A model generated the notes under the pieces. The model was not told the origin of the DNA and ran no database searches. It saw only the letters and a program-made list of their open reading frames with translations. From an uncultured Clostridia bacterium (lineage in GTDB: Bacteria > Bacillota > Clostridia > Christensenellales > Borkfalkiaceae): a stretch of 46,931 bases of DNA. Numbering within the stretch: the stretch's first letter is position 1; each line of letters begins with the position of its first letter. The DNA lies in NCBI GenBank assembly GCA_947628675.1, contig CANRAR010000009.1, positions 1-46,931 of the forward strand, read 5' to 3'. This document shows positions 39,484 through 46,881 of this stretch, one piece after another. The position numbers and the translations under genes are program-made.

Positions 39484-41976
39484 ATGAGAAAAGGTCTGAA
39501 AAAATTCCTCTGCATCGTCACGGCGGCAACGCTCGTCTCTTCCGCGCTGTCCTTCACCGCTTGCGGATATACGTTCACCCCGCCCAAAGGCGGGCCCGAA
39601 GCCCAAGCGGAGGTCACCTCCAACGGCGGCTTTGCCGTGAAGAAGGGCGACTATATCTACTTCATCAACGGCGTGGAGACGTACACCTCGGATAACGAGT
39701 ACGGCACCCCGCAAAAGGGTTCGCTCATGCGCATCAAGGCGGAAGACGCCGATAAGGGCACCAACACCGCAGAGACGGTCATCCCTTCACTCATGGTCGC
39801 GGGCGACTATACCGCCGGGCTCTTCATCTACGGCGACCGCATCTACTACGCCACGCCCAACAACATGAAGAACACCTCGGGCGTCGTCGAAAACACCTAC
39901 CTCGATTTCAAGAGCGCCAAACTCGACGGCACGGACATTCAGGATTATTTCTACGTATCGGATAACACCACGCAGTATCGCTATGTGGAAGTGGACGGCA
40001 CCGTCTACCTCCTGTACGCGGGCACGGTGAAAAAGGCAAGTTCCACGTCGGATGTCTCCGCCCTCCTCTCTTACAACACCAAGACGGATACCACCACCGA
40101 ACTTGTGAGCGGCTACCTCGAATTCATGTTCAACAGTTTCTCCAAGGAGGACCCTTGGATCTACTACACGATGTCCGTTCCCAACGAGGCGGGCTCGCAG
40201 GACGGCACGAGCACCCTGCAATTCAGCTATCAGCAACTCTTCCGCGTCCGCGCCGACTGGACGGCGGAGAAGGCCGCAGGCGCCTACGATGCCAAAGCGC
40301 CCTACAAGTACACGTGGACGGAGAAATTCCTCGAGGCGACGGAGGGCGAAGCGCCCTACTCCAACCTCGGCGAGATCGTCCTCGACGGCCGCGGCGCACT
40401 TTCGGGCGCCCCCACGCAGTACAACCACTCCGCGTCCGAGCCCCTCTCCGAGAGTTTCGGCTACACCTACACCCTCCGCTCGTACACCGATGACGGCGTC
40501 TATTTCACCCGTGCCGACGGCGGCAGCGATGCGGATACCTACCTCTACTTCCTCCCCGAGGCGAGCCTTGCAAGCGGCTGGGATTCCGTCACGGGCAATG
40601 CCGACGCCAAACTCGAAAAGGTCTCCGTCGGCGATAAGACGACGGGTGCCGAAATCTACTTCATCGAGAAGGACGCCGAGAACAAGAACGTCCACCATTA
40701 TCTCTGCGTCACCGACGGTGAGATCCACAACATCACGGCGGCAAATGACGGCTCCGTCGCAAGCGATGTCCGCATCGCCACCGATGTGAGCGGCGCCACC
40801 CTCAAATTCATCGACAATACGTCGAGCAACGACTACAAGTACGTCTACTACACCAAGTCCAACGGCAGCGGCACCTCGGTGGAGCGCGCCGTCTACAACG
40901 GCGAGGCCGACAACTACAAGAACCTCTCCTTCGACGGGGAGAACAACGATGAATGGCGCGCCGTCAAACTGCTCGACGTGCAACACGCCACGGGCTGGTA
41001 CGATTTCGAGATCATCGGCGGTACGGTGTTCTATGCCGACGCCGCCACCGTCGGCGCCGCGTCCTACAACTACGTCACCGCGGTCAACATCAAGAATGCG
41101 GACGGCACGTTGAAGAACAACGCCGAACTCGCCGCGTTCAATGAGAAGTATAACGAGATCATGGGCACCGACGGGCTCGTGCAGACGCTCTCGTCCAACA
41201 GCAACTCTAAACTCTCCGCCCTCATCTCCTACTATTTCAAGACGGGCGAGACAAGCGCCTACGAGGACAACCTCACCGAGGCGCAGGAAAACGGCCGTTC
41301 GGATACCTACCTCTTCACCGAGGCGGAAAAGACGGCGTTCAAGGCGTTTGTCGAGAACAAGGGCGATACGTCGGACGATGCACTCTTCACCGCGGATAGT
41401 TATAAGGACGGCGACAAGTACTACCGCACCTATTCGTACTTTGCAACGAGGATCGGCAAGGTGAACGAGGAAGATGCGGAGGCAATGGCGCTCGCATGGC
41501 GCAACGCCATCCAGCGTGACGCCGCCCCCGAGGAGACGGAAGAGACGGGTCTCGCCGGTTGGGAGATCGCCCTCATCGTCATCGCCTGCGTCATCGCCGT
41601 GGGCGGCGGCGCCGGGCTTGCGGTGTACTTCATCCTCCGCAAGCGCAAGAAGGAGAACGCTCCCGCACCCGAGCGCATGAAGGTGGATACGACGGACGAC
41701 CGCAGCGTCAATGTCTACGACGCCCCCGAAGAGCCCGAACCCGAAGCGCTCGCCGAACCCATAGAAACCACGGAACCCGCCGAAGAAGCGGTTCCCGCGG
41801 AAGAGGCAACTCCCGCCGAAGCGGCAGAGCCCGCGACTCCCGCCGAGGAAGCACCCGTTGAGCCCGCGGCTCCTACCGAAACGGCAGAACCCGCGACCCC
41901 CGCCGAGGAAGCACCCGTTGAGCCTGCGGCTCCTACCGAAACGGCAGAACCCGCGGAGCCCTCCGCGAAGGACTAA
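39484..41976 (+). CDS. Large surface protein, single TM helix and repeated cytoplasmic tail
   Basis: An 830-residue protein. It has a signal peptide with a possible lipid Cys27 (LSFTAC; Phe at -3 is atypical). The ectodomain of ~650 residues has repeated Y-x-Y strands (GDYIYFINGVETY, GDRIYYATPNN, KYVYYTKSNG), suggesting a DUF5050-like beta-propeller. One helix (WEIALIVIACVIAVGGGAGL, ~residues 690-715) is followed by KRKK and a ~110-residue Pro/Ala/Glu tail. The tail ends in two tandem 20-residue repeats (TETAEPATPAEEAPVEPAAP) encoded by 60-bp DNA repeats near 41820-41950. AAGGA precedes the ATG. Function unknown. Confidence 0.82.
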   Translation: MRKGLKKFLCIVTAATLVSSALSFTACGYTFTPPKGGPEAQAEVTSNGGFAVKKGDYIYFINGVETYTSDNEYGTPQKGSLMRIKAEDADKGTNTAETVIPSLMVAGDYTAGLFIYGDRIYYATPNNMKNTSGVVENTYLDFKSAKLDGTDIQDYFYVSDNTTQYRYVEVDGTVYLLYAGTVKKASSTSDVSALLSYNTKTDTTTELVSGYLEFMFNSFSKEDPWIYYTMSVPNEAGSQDGTSTLQFSYQQLFRVRADWTAEKAAGAYDAKAPYKYTWTEKFLEATEGEAPYSNLGEIVLDGRGALSGAPTQYNHSASEPLSESFGYTYTLRSYTDDGVYFTRADGGSDADTYLYFLPEASLASGWDSVTGNADAKLEKVSVGDKTTGAEIYFIEKDAENKNVHHYLCVTDGEIHNITAANDGSVASDVRIATDVSGATLKFIDNTSSNDYKYVYYTKSNGSGTSVERAVYNGEADNYKNLSFDGENNDEWRAVKLLDVQHATGWYDFEIIGGTVFYADAATVGAASYNYVTAVNIKNADGTLKNNAELAAFNEKYNEIMGTDGLVQTLSSNSNSKLSALISYYFKTGETSAYEDNLTEAQENGRSDTYLFTEAEKTAFKAFVENKGDTSDDALFTADSYKDGDKYYRTYSYFATRIGKVNEEDAEAMALAWRNAIQRDAAPEETEETGLAGWEIALIVIACVIAVGGGAGLAVYFILRKRKKENAPAPERMKVDTTDDRSVNVYDAPEEPEPEALAEPIETTEPAEEAVPAEEATPAEAAEPATPAEEAPVEPAAPTETAEPATPAEEAPVEPAAPTETAEPAEPSAKD

Positions 41977-41977
41977 C

Positions 41978-42182
41978 GCGTCATTCTGCCCCGCGCGCTC
42001 GTCGGCGCAGGGCGAACTTCGCAAGCGTCCGCCTGCGGCAAACGCTTTGCTTTCACGCCCGCGCCTCCTCTTCCCCAAAAACCTTTGCTACGCAAATCTT
42101 TTTTGGGAGCCCTATATCTACTAAGCGCGGCACGAGCCAAAGGCGAAGTAGCGCAGCGAAGAATCCCGAGAAACGAAGTCCG
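41978..42182 (+). repeat. Family A copy 5 split by D and E elements
   Basis: The A left flank begins 3 nt after the stop codon of the surface protein gene. A 157-bp family D unit (41978-42134) ends in a family E start (ctactaagcgcggcacg), E continues to gcgaagta, and the A right flank gcgAAGAATcccgagaaacg closes at 42182. D includes the hairpin ccccaaaaa...ttttttggg. Confidence 0.85.
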
Positions 42183-42237
42183 ACCACCCTTCGCCCTGCT
42201 CCCACCGACGAGCCCAAAGAATAACAGTTGTTTCTTG

Positions 42238-42264
42238 AGCGCCTCCCTTACGGAGGCGCTTTTC
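42238..42264 (+). terminator. Displaced terminator of the surface protein gene
   Basis: agcgcctcc / ggaggcgct with loop CTTAC followed by TTTT. It lies 260 nt past the stop at 41976, with a repeat composite in between. Confidence 0.75.
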
Positions 42265-42305
42265 CATACGCGTCATCCTCCTGCGCGCCCCCCGCCTGCC
42301 CATGG

Positions 42306-42466
42306 CTGCCCCCTTTGCAAGGGTCGCGGAACGCACCATGAGCACCAGCCCTGTGGGCTGTGCGAGGCGTTCCGCGGAGAGTTCGCGCATTGGTAGGCGC
42401 GAACGGTGACCGAGGGCGGGCTTCCACCCGCCCGAGAAGGCTCCGCCGTAGGCGGTGGTGGGGGTT
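42306..42466 (+). repeat. 161-bp multi-hairpin element, copy 2 (family C)
   Basis: By eye identical over its whole length to 36658-36818, 5.6 kb away. The flanking sequences differ, so the boundaries of the unit are well defined on both sides. Confidence 0.92.
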
Positions 42467-42495
42467 ATATTTTCCTCGCCCCGCGCCTGTTTTAC

Positions 42496-42652
42496 GCGTC
42501 ATTCTGCCCCGCGCGCTCGTCGGCGCAGGGCGAACTTCGCAAGCGTCCGCCTGCGGCAAACGCTTTGCTTTCACGCCCGCGCCTCCTCTTCCCAAAAAAC
42601 TTTTGCTACGCAAATCTTTTTTGGGAACCCTGTATCTACTAAGCGCGGCACG
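42496..42652 (+). repeat. Family D repeat, copy 2
   Basis: 157 bp aligned without gaps to 41978-42134 with only a few substitutions. It starts with the A left flank and ends in the E start ctactaagcgcggcacg. Confidence 0.9.
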
Positions 42653-42670
42653 TCCCGCCCGCACTGTTTT

Positions 42671-42756
42671 CGACCAAGGGCGGCACGAGCCGTAGGCGAA
42701 GTACGGGGGTTACGGCGGTTCCTGCCGCCGTAACCGGGGACACAGGGGGAGGGGTT
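42671..42756 (+). repeat. Family E fragment and family F repeat, copy 2
   Basis: accaagggcggcacgagccg...gcgaagta (42672-42703) leads into a perfect 11-bp stem (42708-42718 / 42725-42735) and the F tail ggggacacagggggagggg. Only three G-tracts are present here. Nothing else is seen up to the promoter at 42854. Confidence 0.75.
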
Positions 42757-42853
42757 TTCTCCACTTACCGCGCCATTCCTGCCGTCCCGGCAAAAATTCG
42801 TGTAAAAAGTTCATAAAAAGCGATAATTTTTTCGTAAACACATAAAAAAACAG

Positions 42854-42882
42854 TTTACAAAAAAAATAAATACTAATATAAT
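42854..42882 (+). promoter_or_regulatory. Promoter of the zinc-ribbon gene
   Basis: TTTACA (42854-42859), a 17-nt A-rich spacer and a perfect TATAAT (42877-42882). Confidence 0.85.
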
Positions 42883-42933
42883 TTATTAGCCTATGGGTCG
42901 AGTGTTTTTACCGACGATACGGGAGGAAGATAC

Positions 42934-43422
42934 ATGGTCAAGTATATGAAGTGTCCGCGTTGCGAACTCAACTACATCGACGCGGAAAAACAGGAATATT
43001 GCGACATCTGTCTCAAAGAGATGAAGGGGCTCATGACGGAGTCCGACGAGATCGAGGAAGCCGAAGAGGAACTCCCCACGGAGATCTGCCCCGTCTGCGG
43101 GGAGAACATGATGCGTCCCGGCGAGAAGATGTGCGAGGAGTGCCGCAAGAAGGCGGAGTACGAGGAAGAGGAGCCCGATCCCGAAGAGGACGACGAGTGG
43201 CGCGAGTACCTCGATGACGACACCGATGCCGAACTCGACGAGGAGATGGGGGAGATCGACGAGACGTTCGACGAAGAGCCCGACCTCGAGGAGGAGGACG
43301 AGGAGTACGAGAGCGAGGACGAAGAGGATCTCGAGTACGTCACGGGCGACGAGATCTACACGCTCTCGGGCGACGACGATGACGACGATGACGACGACGA
43401 AAAATCCGACGACGACTTCTAA
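42934..43422 (+). CDS. Double zinc-ribbon protein with polyacidic tail
   Basis: A 162-residue protein. Two CxxC pairs near the start (CPRC at ~7, CDIC at ~23) and two further on (CPVC at ~52, CEEC at ~67) can hold two zinc ions. From ~residue 75 to the end it is almost entirely Glu and Asp, including nine consecutive Asp residues near the C-terminus. GGGAGG precedes the ATG. The tail may mimic nucleic acid or bind cations or basic proteins; this is inference. It has its own strong promoter and terminator. Confidence 0.82.
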   Translation: MVKYMKCPRCELNYIDAEKQEYCDICLKEMKGLMTESDEIEEAEEELPTEICPVCGENMMRPGEKMCEECRKKAEYEEEEPDPEEDDEWREYLDDDTDAELDEEMGEIDETFDEEPDLEEEDEEYESEDEEDLEYVTGDEIYTLSGDDDDDDDDDEKSDDDF

Positions 43423-43450
43423 CCCCGCGCATTTCCCCAATCAATCAACG

Positions 43451-43476
43451 AAGCGCCCCCATTCAGGGGCGCTTTT
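43451..43476 (+). terminator. Terminator of the zinc-ribbon gene
   Basis: aagcgcccc / ggggcgctt with a 6-nt loop and TTTT. Confidence 0.88.
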
Positions 43477-43512
43477 CATATAGTACAATTAGTAACCCCG
43501 CCCTTTTCCACC

Positions 43513-43597
43513 GCGTCATTCTGCCCCGCGCGCACTATTCGTCTACTAAGCGCGGCACGAGCCGTAGGTGAAGTAAGAATCCCGAACAACGCAGTCC
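43513..43597 (+). repeat. Family A copy 6 with nested family E element
   Basis: gcgtcATTCTgcccc, then E (gtctacTAAGcgcggcacgagccgtaggtgAAGTA), directly joined to AGAATcccgaacaacg and cagtcc. Here E takes the place of the hairpin core. Confidence 0.85.
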
Positions 43598-43620
43598 AAC
43601 CAAGCCCCAATCCATCAACA

Positions 43621-43648
43621 AAGCGCCTTTATTCCGAAGGCGCTTTTC
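43621..43648 (+). terminator. Second aagcgcc-type terminator
   Basis: aagcgcctt / aaggcgctt followed by TTTT. It and the preceding tccatcaaca resemble the terminator at 43451, so repeat A6 is bracketed by two similar terminators. No gene lies between. Confidence 0.8.
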
Positions 43649-43724
43649 TTATGCTATAAAATTGTCATTTCGCCCGACGCGTAGCGGCGCACGGAGTAGC
43701 GTAGTCGCCCCCCCTCTTTCCACC

Positions 43725-43813
43725 GCGTCATTCTGAACCCATTGCCCGCGCCCGCCCCTTCGAAGAGGGGCGGGCGCGGGCAATGGGTGAAGAATCCCGA
43801 GTAACGCAGTCCG
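43725..43813 (+). repeat. Family A repeat, copy 7 (22-bp variable stem)
   Basis: gcgtcATTCTgaa, a perfect 22-bp stem (43738-43759 / 43766-43787) closed by a U-G pair and CGAA, then tgaAGAATcccgagtaacg and cagtccg. The stem sequence is unrelated to the 22-bp stem of copy 1. Confidence 0.9.
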
Positions 43814-43867
43814 ACCAAGTCCCCGTCTCGGGGGCTTTCCTTTTGCCCCACGCGGTATATTAGATAT

Positions 43868-43919
43868 CCCCCTCCCCGCGCGCAAAGCGCGCGGGGAGGG
43901 GGACACAGGGGGAGGGGGC
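43868..43919 (+). repeat. Family F repeat, copy 3 (stem plus G-quadruplex tail)
   Basis: A perfect 16-bp stem (43868-43883 / 43887-43902, loop AAA) running into four G-tracts at 43893-43918 with the same ACACA loop as copy 1. Confidence 0.87.
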
Positions 43920-43945
43920 ATCTCTTGTCTGCCCCTCGCCCCACC

Positions 43946-44018
43946 CCTCATACGCTCACCCGTGCCGCGCCCACAAAGGCGCGGCATGGGTGAGCGTATC
44001 TTCCCCCAAACCCAGTCC
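43946..44018 (+). repeat. Family B repeat, copy 3 (22-pair variable stem)
   Basis: ctcATAC and GTATcttcccccaa flanks are part of a 22-pair stem (43950-43971 / 43978-43999) with one G-U and loop CACAAA, ending near cagtccg. Confidence 0.87.
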
Positions 44019-44028
44019 GCCTCCCATC

Positions 44029-44057
44029 AAAAAAAGCGCCCCCAAGGGGCGCTTTTC
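44029..44057 (-). terminator. Terminator of degV
   Basis: aagcgcccc / ggggcgctt with a CAA loop, followed on the minus strand by seven T residues. It lies 13 nt past the stop at 44070. Confidence 0.92.
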
Positions 44058-44069
44058 ACGCAGCGTTTT

Positions 44070-44981
44070 TTACTTTTGGTGTTTCTTGTCGGTAGTGGCG
44101 GCGTACGTCCTCCTGTCCTTTCCGAGGAAGAAGAGCGCGAGCGTCCCGGGGCCGACGTGCGCCGCGGTGCAGATGTCGTAGTACTCGATGACGACCTCCT
44201 TCACGCCGCGCGCCTTCAACTGCTCGGCGAGGGCGAGGGCGTCCTCCTCGCAGTCGGCGTGGGCAACGGCAACCGTCTCCTGCCCGGGGTCGGCGTAGTC
44301 GTCAAACCCCTTCAAAACGGCGGCGAGTGAGCGGCGGCGGCCGCGCTCCCTGTCATACATCACGAGGTTGGCGGGCACATCGCCGCTGGCGCGGATGAGG
44401 GGCTTGATGTTGAGAAGATTGCCCGCGAACGCGAGAATGGCGTTCACCCGCCCGCTCTTGCGCAGGTACTTCAAATCGTCCACCGTGAGATAACTGTTGA
44501 GTTTGTAGCAGTTCTCGTCGAACCACGCCGTACACGTCTCCAAACTCTCGCCGCGCTCGCGCATACGGGCGACGAAGAGCGCCAAGAGCCCCTGCCCGAG
44601 CGAAGCATTCTGGCTGTCCCGCACCACGATCTTGCGGTCGGGGTAGAGGGGGGCAAGTTCCGCCTGTGCCTTCACGGCCTCCGCGTAGGTGCCGCTGATG
44701 TTCGAGGCGATGGTCAGAAGGAACACGTCGCGCCCCGCCTGCAGCGAGGGCTCAATGGCCTCCTTAAAGGTCTCCTTGCTCACGAGCGAGGTCTTTCCCT
44801 CCGCGCCCGCGCGCAGGGCGTCGTAGAACGTCCGCGCGAGCGTACGGAAGGGCACATTTTTATCGTAGGTGGTGTGCACCTCGCCGTTCATCACATAGGA
44901 ATAGGGGATGACGGATATGCCGTATTTTGCGACATATTCGTCGGGCAGATTGACGGACGAATCCGAAAAAATATCAAACAT
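44070..44981 (-). CDS. DegV family fatty acid-binding protein
   Basis: A 303-residue DegV/FakB-type protein. It begins IFSDSSVNLPDEYVAKYGISVIPYSYVMNGE, and has TSLVSKETFKEAIEPSL (ligand-loop region), LLTIASNISGTYAEA, DSQNASLGQGLLALF and LKYLRKSGRVN. These proteins hold a fatty acid for phosphorylation by FakA. AAGGAGG precedes the ATG. It runs against the local strand bias as a single gene with its own promoter and terminator. Confidence 0.95.
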   Translation of the reverse strand: MFDIFSDSSVNLPDEYVAKYGISVIPYSYVMNGEVHTTYDKNVPFRTLARTFYDALRAGAEGKTSLVSKETFKEAIEPSLQAGRDVFLLTIASNISGTYAEAVKAQAELAPLYPDRKIVVRDSQNASLGQGLLALFVARMRERGESLETCTAWFDENCYKLNSYLTVDDLKYLRKSGRVNAILAFAGNLLNIKPLIRASGDVPANLVMYDRERGRRRSLAAVLKGFDDYADPGQETVAVAHADCEEDALALAEQLKARGVKEVVIEYYDICTAAHVGPGTLALFFLGKDRRTYAATTDKKHQK

Positions 44982-45019
44982 TGTTGCGCCTCCTTGCGCT
45001 ACCTCTTATATACCCAAAT

Positions 45020-45048
45020 AGTTTATCATCTTAACCGCAAAATTACAA
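45020..45048 (-). promoter_or_regulatory. Probable promoter of degV
   Basis: On the minus strand TTGTAA (45043-45048), a 17-nt spacer and TAAACT (45020-45025). Confidence 0.5.
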
Positions 45049-45074
45049 TACTTTTTTGCTGTTTCGGGCGATAC

Positions 45075-45139
45075 CGTTTTCGTCGGGCACTCTACTGCCT
45101 AAAAAAGCAGGTCTACTGTGAGTAGAGTTGCCGAAAACG
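45075..45139. other. Long imperfect palindrome with alternative pairings
   Basis: Outer arms cgttttc...ggcactctact and agtagagttgccgaaaacg pair over about 18 bp with small bulges. tctact occurs twice (45091-45096 and 45112-45117), and both copies can pair with agtaga (45121-45126), so two exclusive folds are possible. It lies between divergent degV and the deacetylase gene; nothing else is seen in that gap. Confidence 0.6.
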
Positions 45140-45277
45140 CATATTCATAGCGCCCTTTTCATAGAATACAGCGCAGAACGCGAAGAGGGGCAAAAACGTT
45201 TTCGCGGAAATTCGGCAGCATTCGACCGTCCTTTCCGCATTTTTCGCGTTTGACTATGATATGATACGGGTGTTGCA

Positions 45278-46045
45278 ATGCGGTTTATGATTTTTCGGCT
45301 GAAAACCGTGCTCATGGCGGCGGCGCTCCTCGCGGCGTTTACGGGGGCGGCGCTCCTCGCGGGCGCGACCGACGCCGCGGAGGTCTACGGCAGCACGGCG
45401 CGGTCTCTCCCCATCTACAACGTGGAGCGCGCCGACAACAAAATTTCCATCTCCTTCGACTGCGCTTGGGGGGTGGAGTACACCGACAGCCTCCTCGAAA
45501 CGCTGGAAAAGTACGACGTCCGCGCCACGTTCTTCGCCGTGCAGTTCTGGACGGAGAAGTACCCCGAGTACGTCAAAAAAATTTCGGCGGCGGGGCACGA
45601 GGTGGGAACGCACAGCGCCACGCATCCCTATATGTCCCGCCTCTCGGAGACGGAAATAAGGGCGGAGATGACGAGTTCCATTGCCGCCATCGAGAAACTC
45701 ACGGGCAAAAAGGTGGAACTCTTCCGCCCGCCCTACGGCGACTACGACAATCTCCTCATCGATACCGTCAACTCCATGGGCGTCTATCCCATCCAGTGGG
45801 ACGTCGATTCCCTCGATTGGAAGGATCTGAACGCCTCGGATATTCTCGCCCGCATCACCGAGCGTACGAAGAGCGGCTCCATCATTCTCTGCCACAACAA
45901 CGGGCTGCACACGGCGGAGGCGCTGCCCCTCGTCATCGAGGCGCTCCGAAAAAAGGGGTTCGAGTTCGTGCCCATCGGCGAACTCATCTACCGCGAGAAC
46001 TACCGCATCGACGCCGCGGGCAAGCAAATTCAAAGCGCCGCATAG
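45278..46045 (+). CDS. Polysaccharide deacetylase, PdaB-like
   Basis: A 255-residue exported NodB-homology protein. A signal or anchor helix (LMAAALLAAFTGAALLAGAT, ~11-31) is followed by SISFDCAWG (metal Asp), HSATHPYMSRL (metal His pair), RPPYGDYD and late LCHNNGLHTAEALP. The FDxAWG form of motif 1 is typical of the sporulation-linked PdaB group, so a role in spore cortex or mother-cell envelope is likely. Only a weak GGGTG ribosome site is visible and the promoter could not be assigned to sigma-A. Confidence 0.88.
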   Translation: MRFMIFRLKTVLMAAALLAAFTGAALLAGATDAAEVYGSTARSLPIYNVERADNKISISFDCAWGVEYTDSLLETLEKYDVRATFFAVQFWTEKYPEYVKKISAAGHEVGTHSATHPYMSRLSETEIRAEMTSSIAAIEKLTGKKVELFRPPYGDYDNLLIDTVNSMGVYPIQWDVDSLDWKDLNASDILARITERTKSGSIILCHNNGLHTAEALPLVIEALRKKGFEFVPIGELIYRENYRIDAAGKQIQSAA

Positions 46046-46200
46046 CGCCGCGAAATTGTTCCAACGCCGCCGAGGAACGGCTCTAACATTGTCGGCAAAC
46101 AAATTCCGAGCGCAGCATAAATCACAAAACGCCACGGAGTGCAATGCCGCACGGCGAATTCCCATCGTAAAATCACGCAATGAAATACGCGGAGGTAATT

Positions 46201-46881
46201 ATGGACTACAATACGGAAAAAAACAACAGGGTCTTTTTATCGGGCGAGATCGTCTCCGAGGCGACCTTTTCCCACGAAGTGTACGGCGAGGGCTTCTACG
46301 AATTTTACGTGCAAGTTCTGCGCCTGTCGGGGCAGGCGGACATCTTGCCCGTCACCGTCTCCGAACGGCTCATCAAGGGGCACGATTTGAAAGTGGGCAG
46401 TACGCTGTGCGCGTTGGGGCAGTTCCGCAGTTACAACAAATTGGAGGGCGGAAGATCGCGGCTCATGCTCACGGTGTTCGTACGCGAAATTGTGGACGCA
46501 GCGCCCTCCAAAAATCCCAACAGCATCGTGCTCTCGGGGTACGTGTGCAAGCCGCCCGTCTACCGCACCACGCCGTTCAACCGCGAAATTGCCGACCTGC
46601 TCCTCGCCGTCAACCGCGCCTACAACAAGTCGGACTACATTCCGTGCATTGCATGGGGGAGGAACGCGCGGTTCGTGCAAAATTTGAAGGTGGGGGACAG
46701 GCTCGCGCTCTCGGGCCGCATCCAGAGCCGCGAATACCAAAAGCGGCTCTCCGACGAGGAGGTCGTGACGATGACGGCATACGAGGTCTCCGTCTCCAAA
46801 CTCGCCGCGTTCGACGAGGGGGACAACTTCGATCTGGACGGCGAGTTCGAACTCTACACCGCGCAGAGTTCCGCCGAATAA
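46201..46881 (+). CDS. Tandem OB-fold single-stranded DNA-binding protein
   Basis: A 226-residue protein made of two SSB-like OB-folds: residues ~1-100 (NRVFLSGEIVSEATFSHEVY, FYEFYVQVLRLSG, LKVGSTLCALGQFRSYN) and ~105-205 (NSIVLSGYVCKPPVYRTTPF, REIADLLLAVNRAYNKSDYI, LKVGDRLALSGRIQSREYQK). The second looks like canonical SSB. The C-terminus is acidic but lacks the DDDIPF-type SSB tip. The ATG at 46201 has GGAGGTAATT; an upstream in-frame ATG at 46180 has no site. It is probably an accessory SSB rather than the main replication protein. Confidence 0.85.
   Translation: MDYNTEKNNRVFLSGEIVSEATFSHEVYGEGFYEFYVQVLRLSGQADILPVTVSERLIKGHDLKVGSTLCALGQFRSYNKLEGGRSRLMLTVFVREIVDAAPSKNPNSIVLSGYVCKPPVYRTTPFNREIADLLLAVNRAYNKSDYIPCIAWGRNARFVQNLKVGDRLALSGRIQSREYQKRLSDEEVVTMTAYEVSVSKLAAFDEGDNFDLDGEFELYTAQSSAE

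Noticed and set aside
26500-44069. CRISPR array
   Set aside because: The repeats are dispersed between genes, differ in internal sequence, have no regular spacers and no cas gene is present.
26500-44069. Insertion sequence or integron attC array
   Set aside because: No transposase or integrase frame was seen, and the units lack a common core site such as GTTRRRY.
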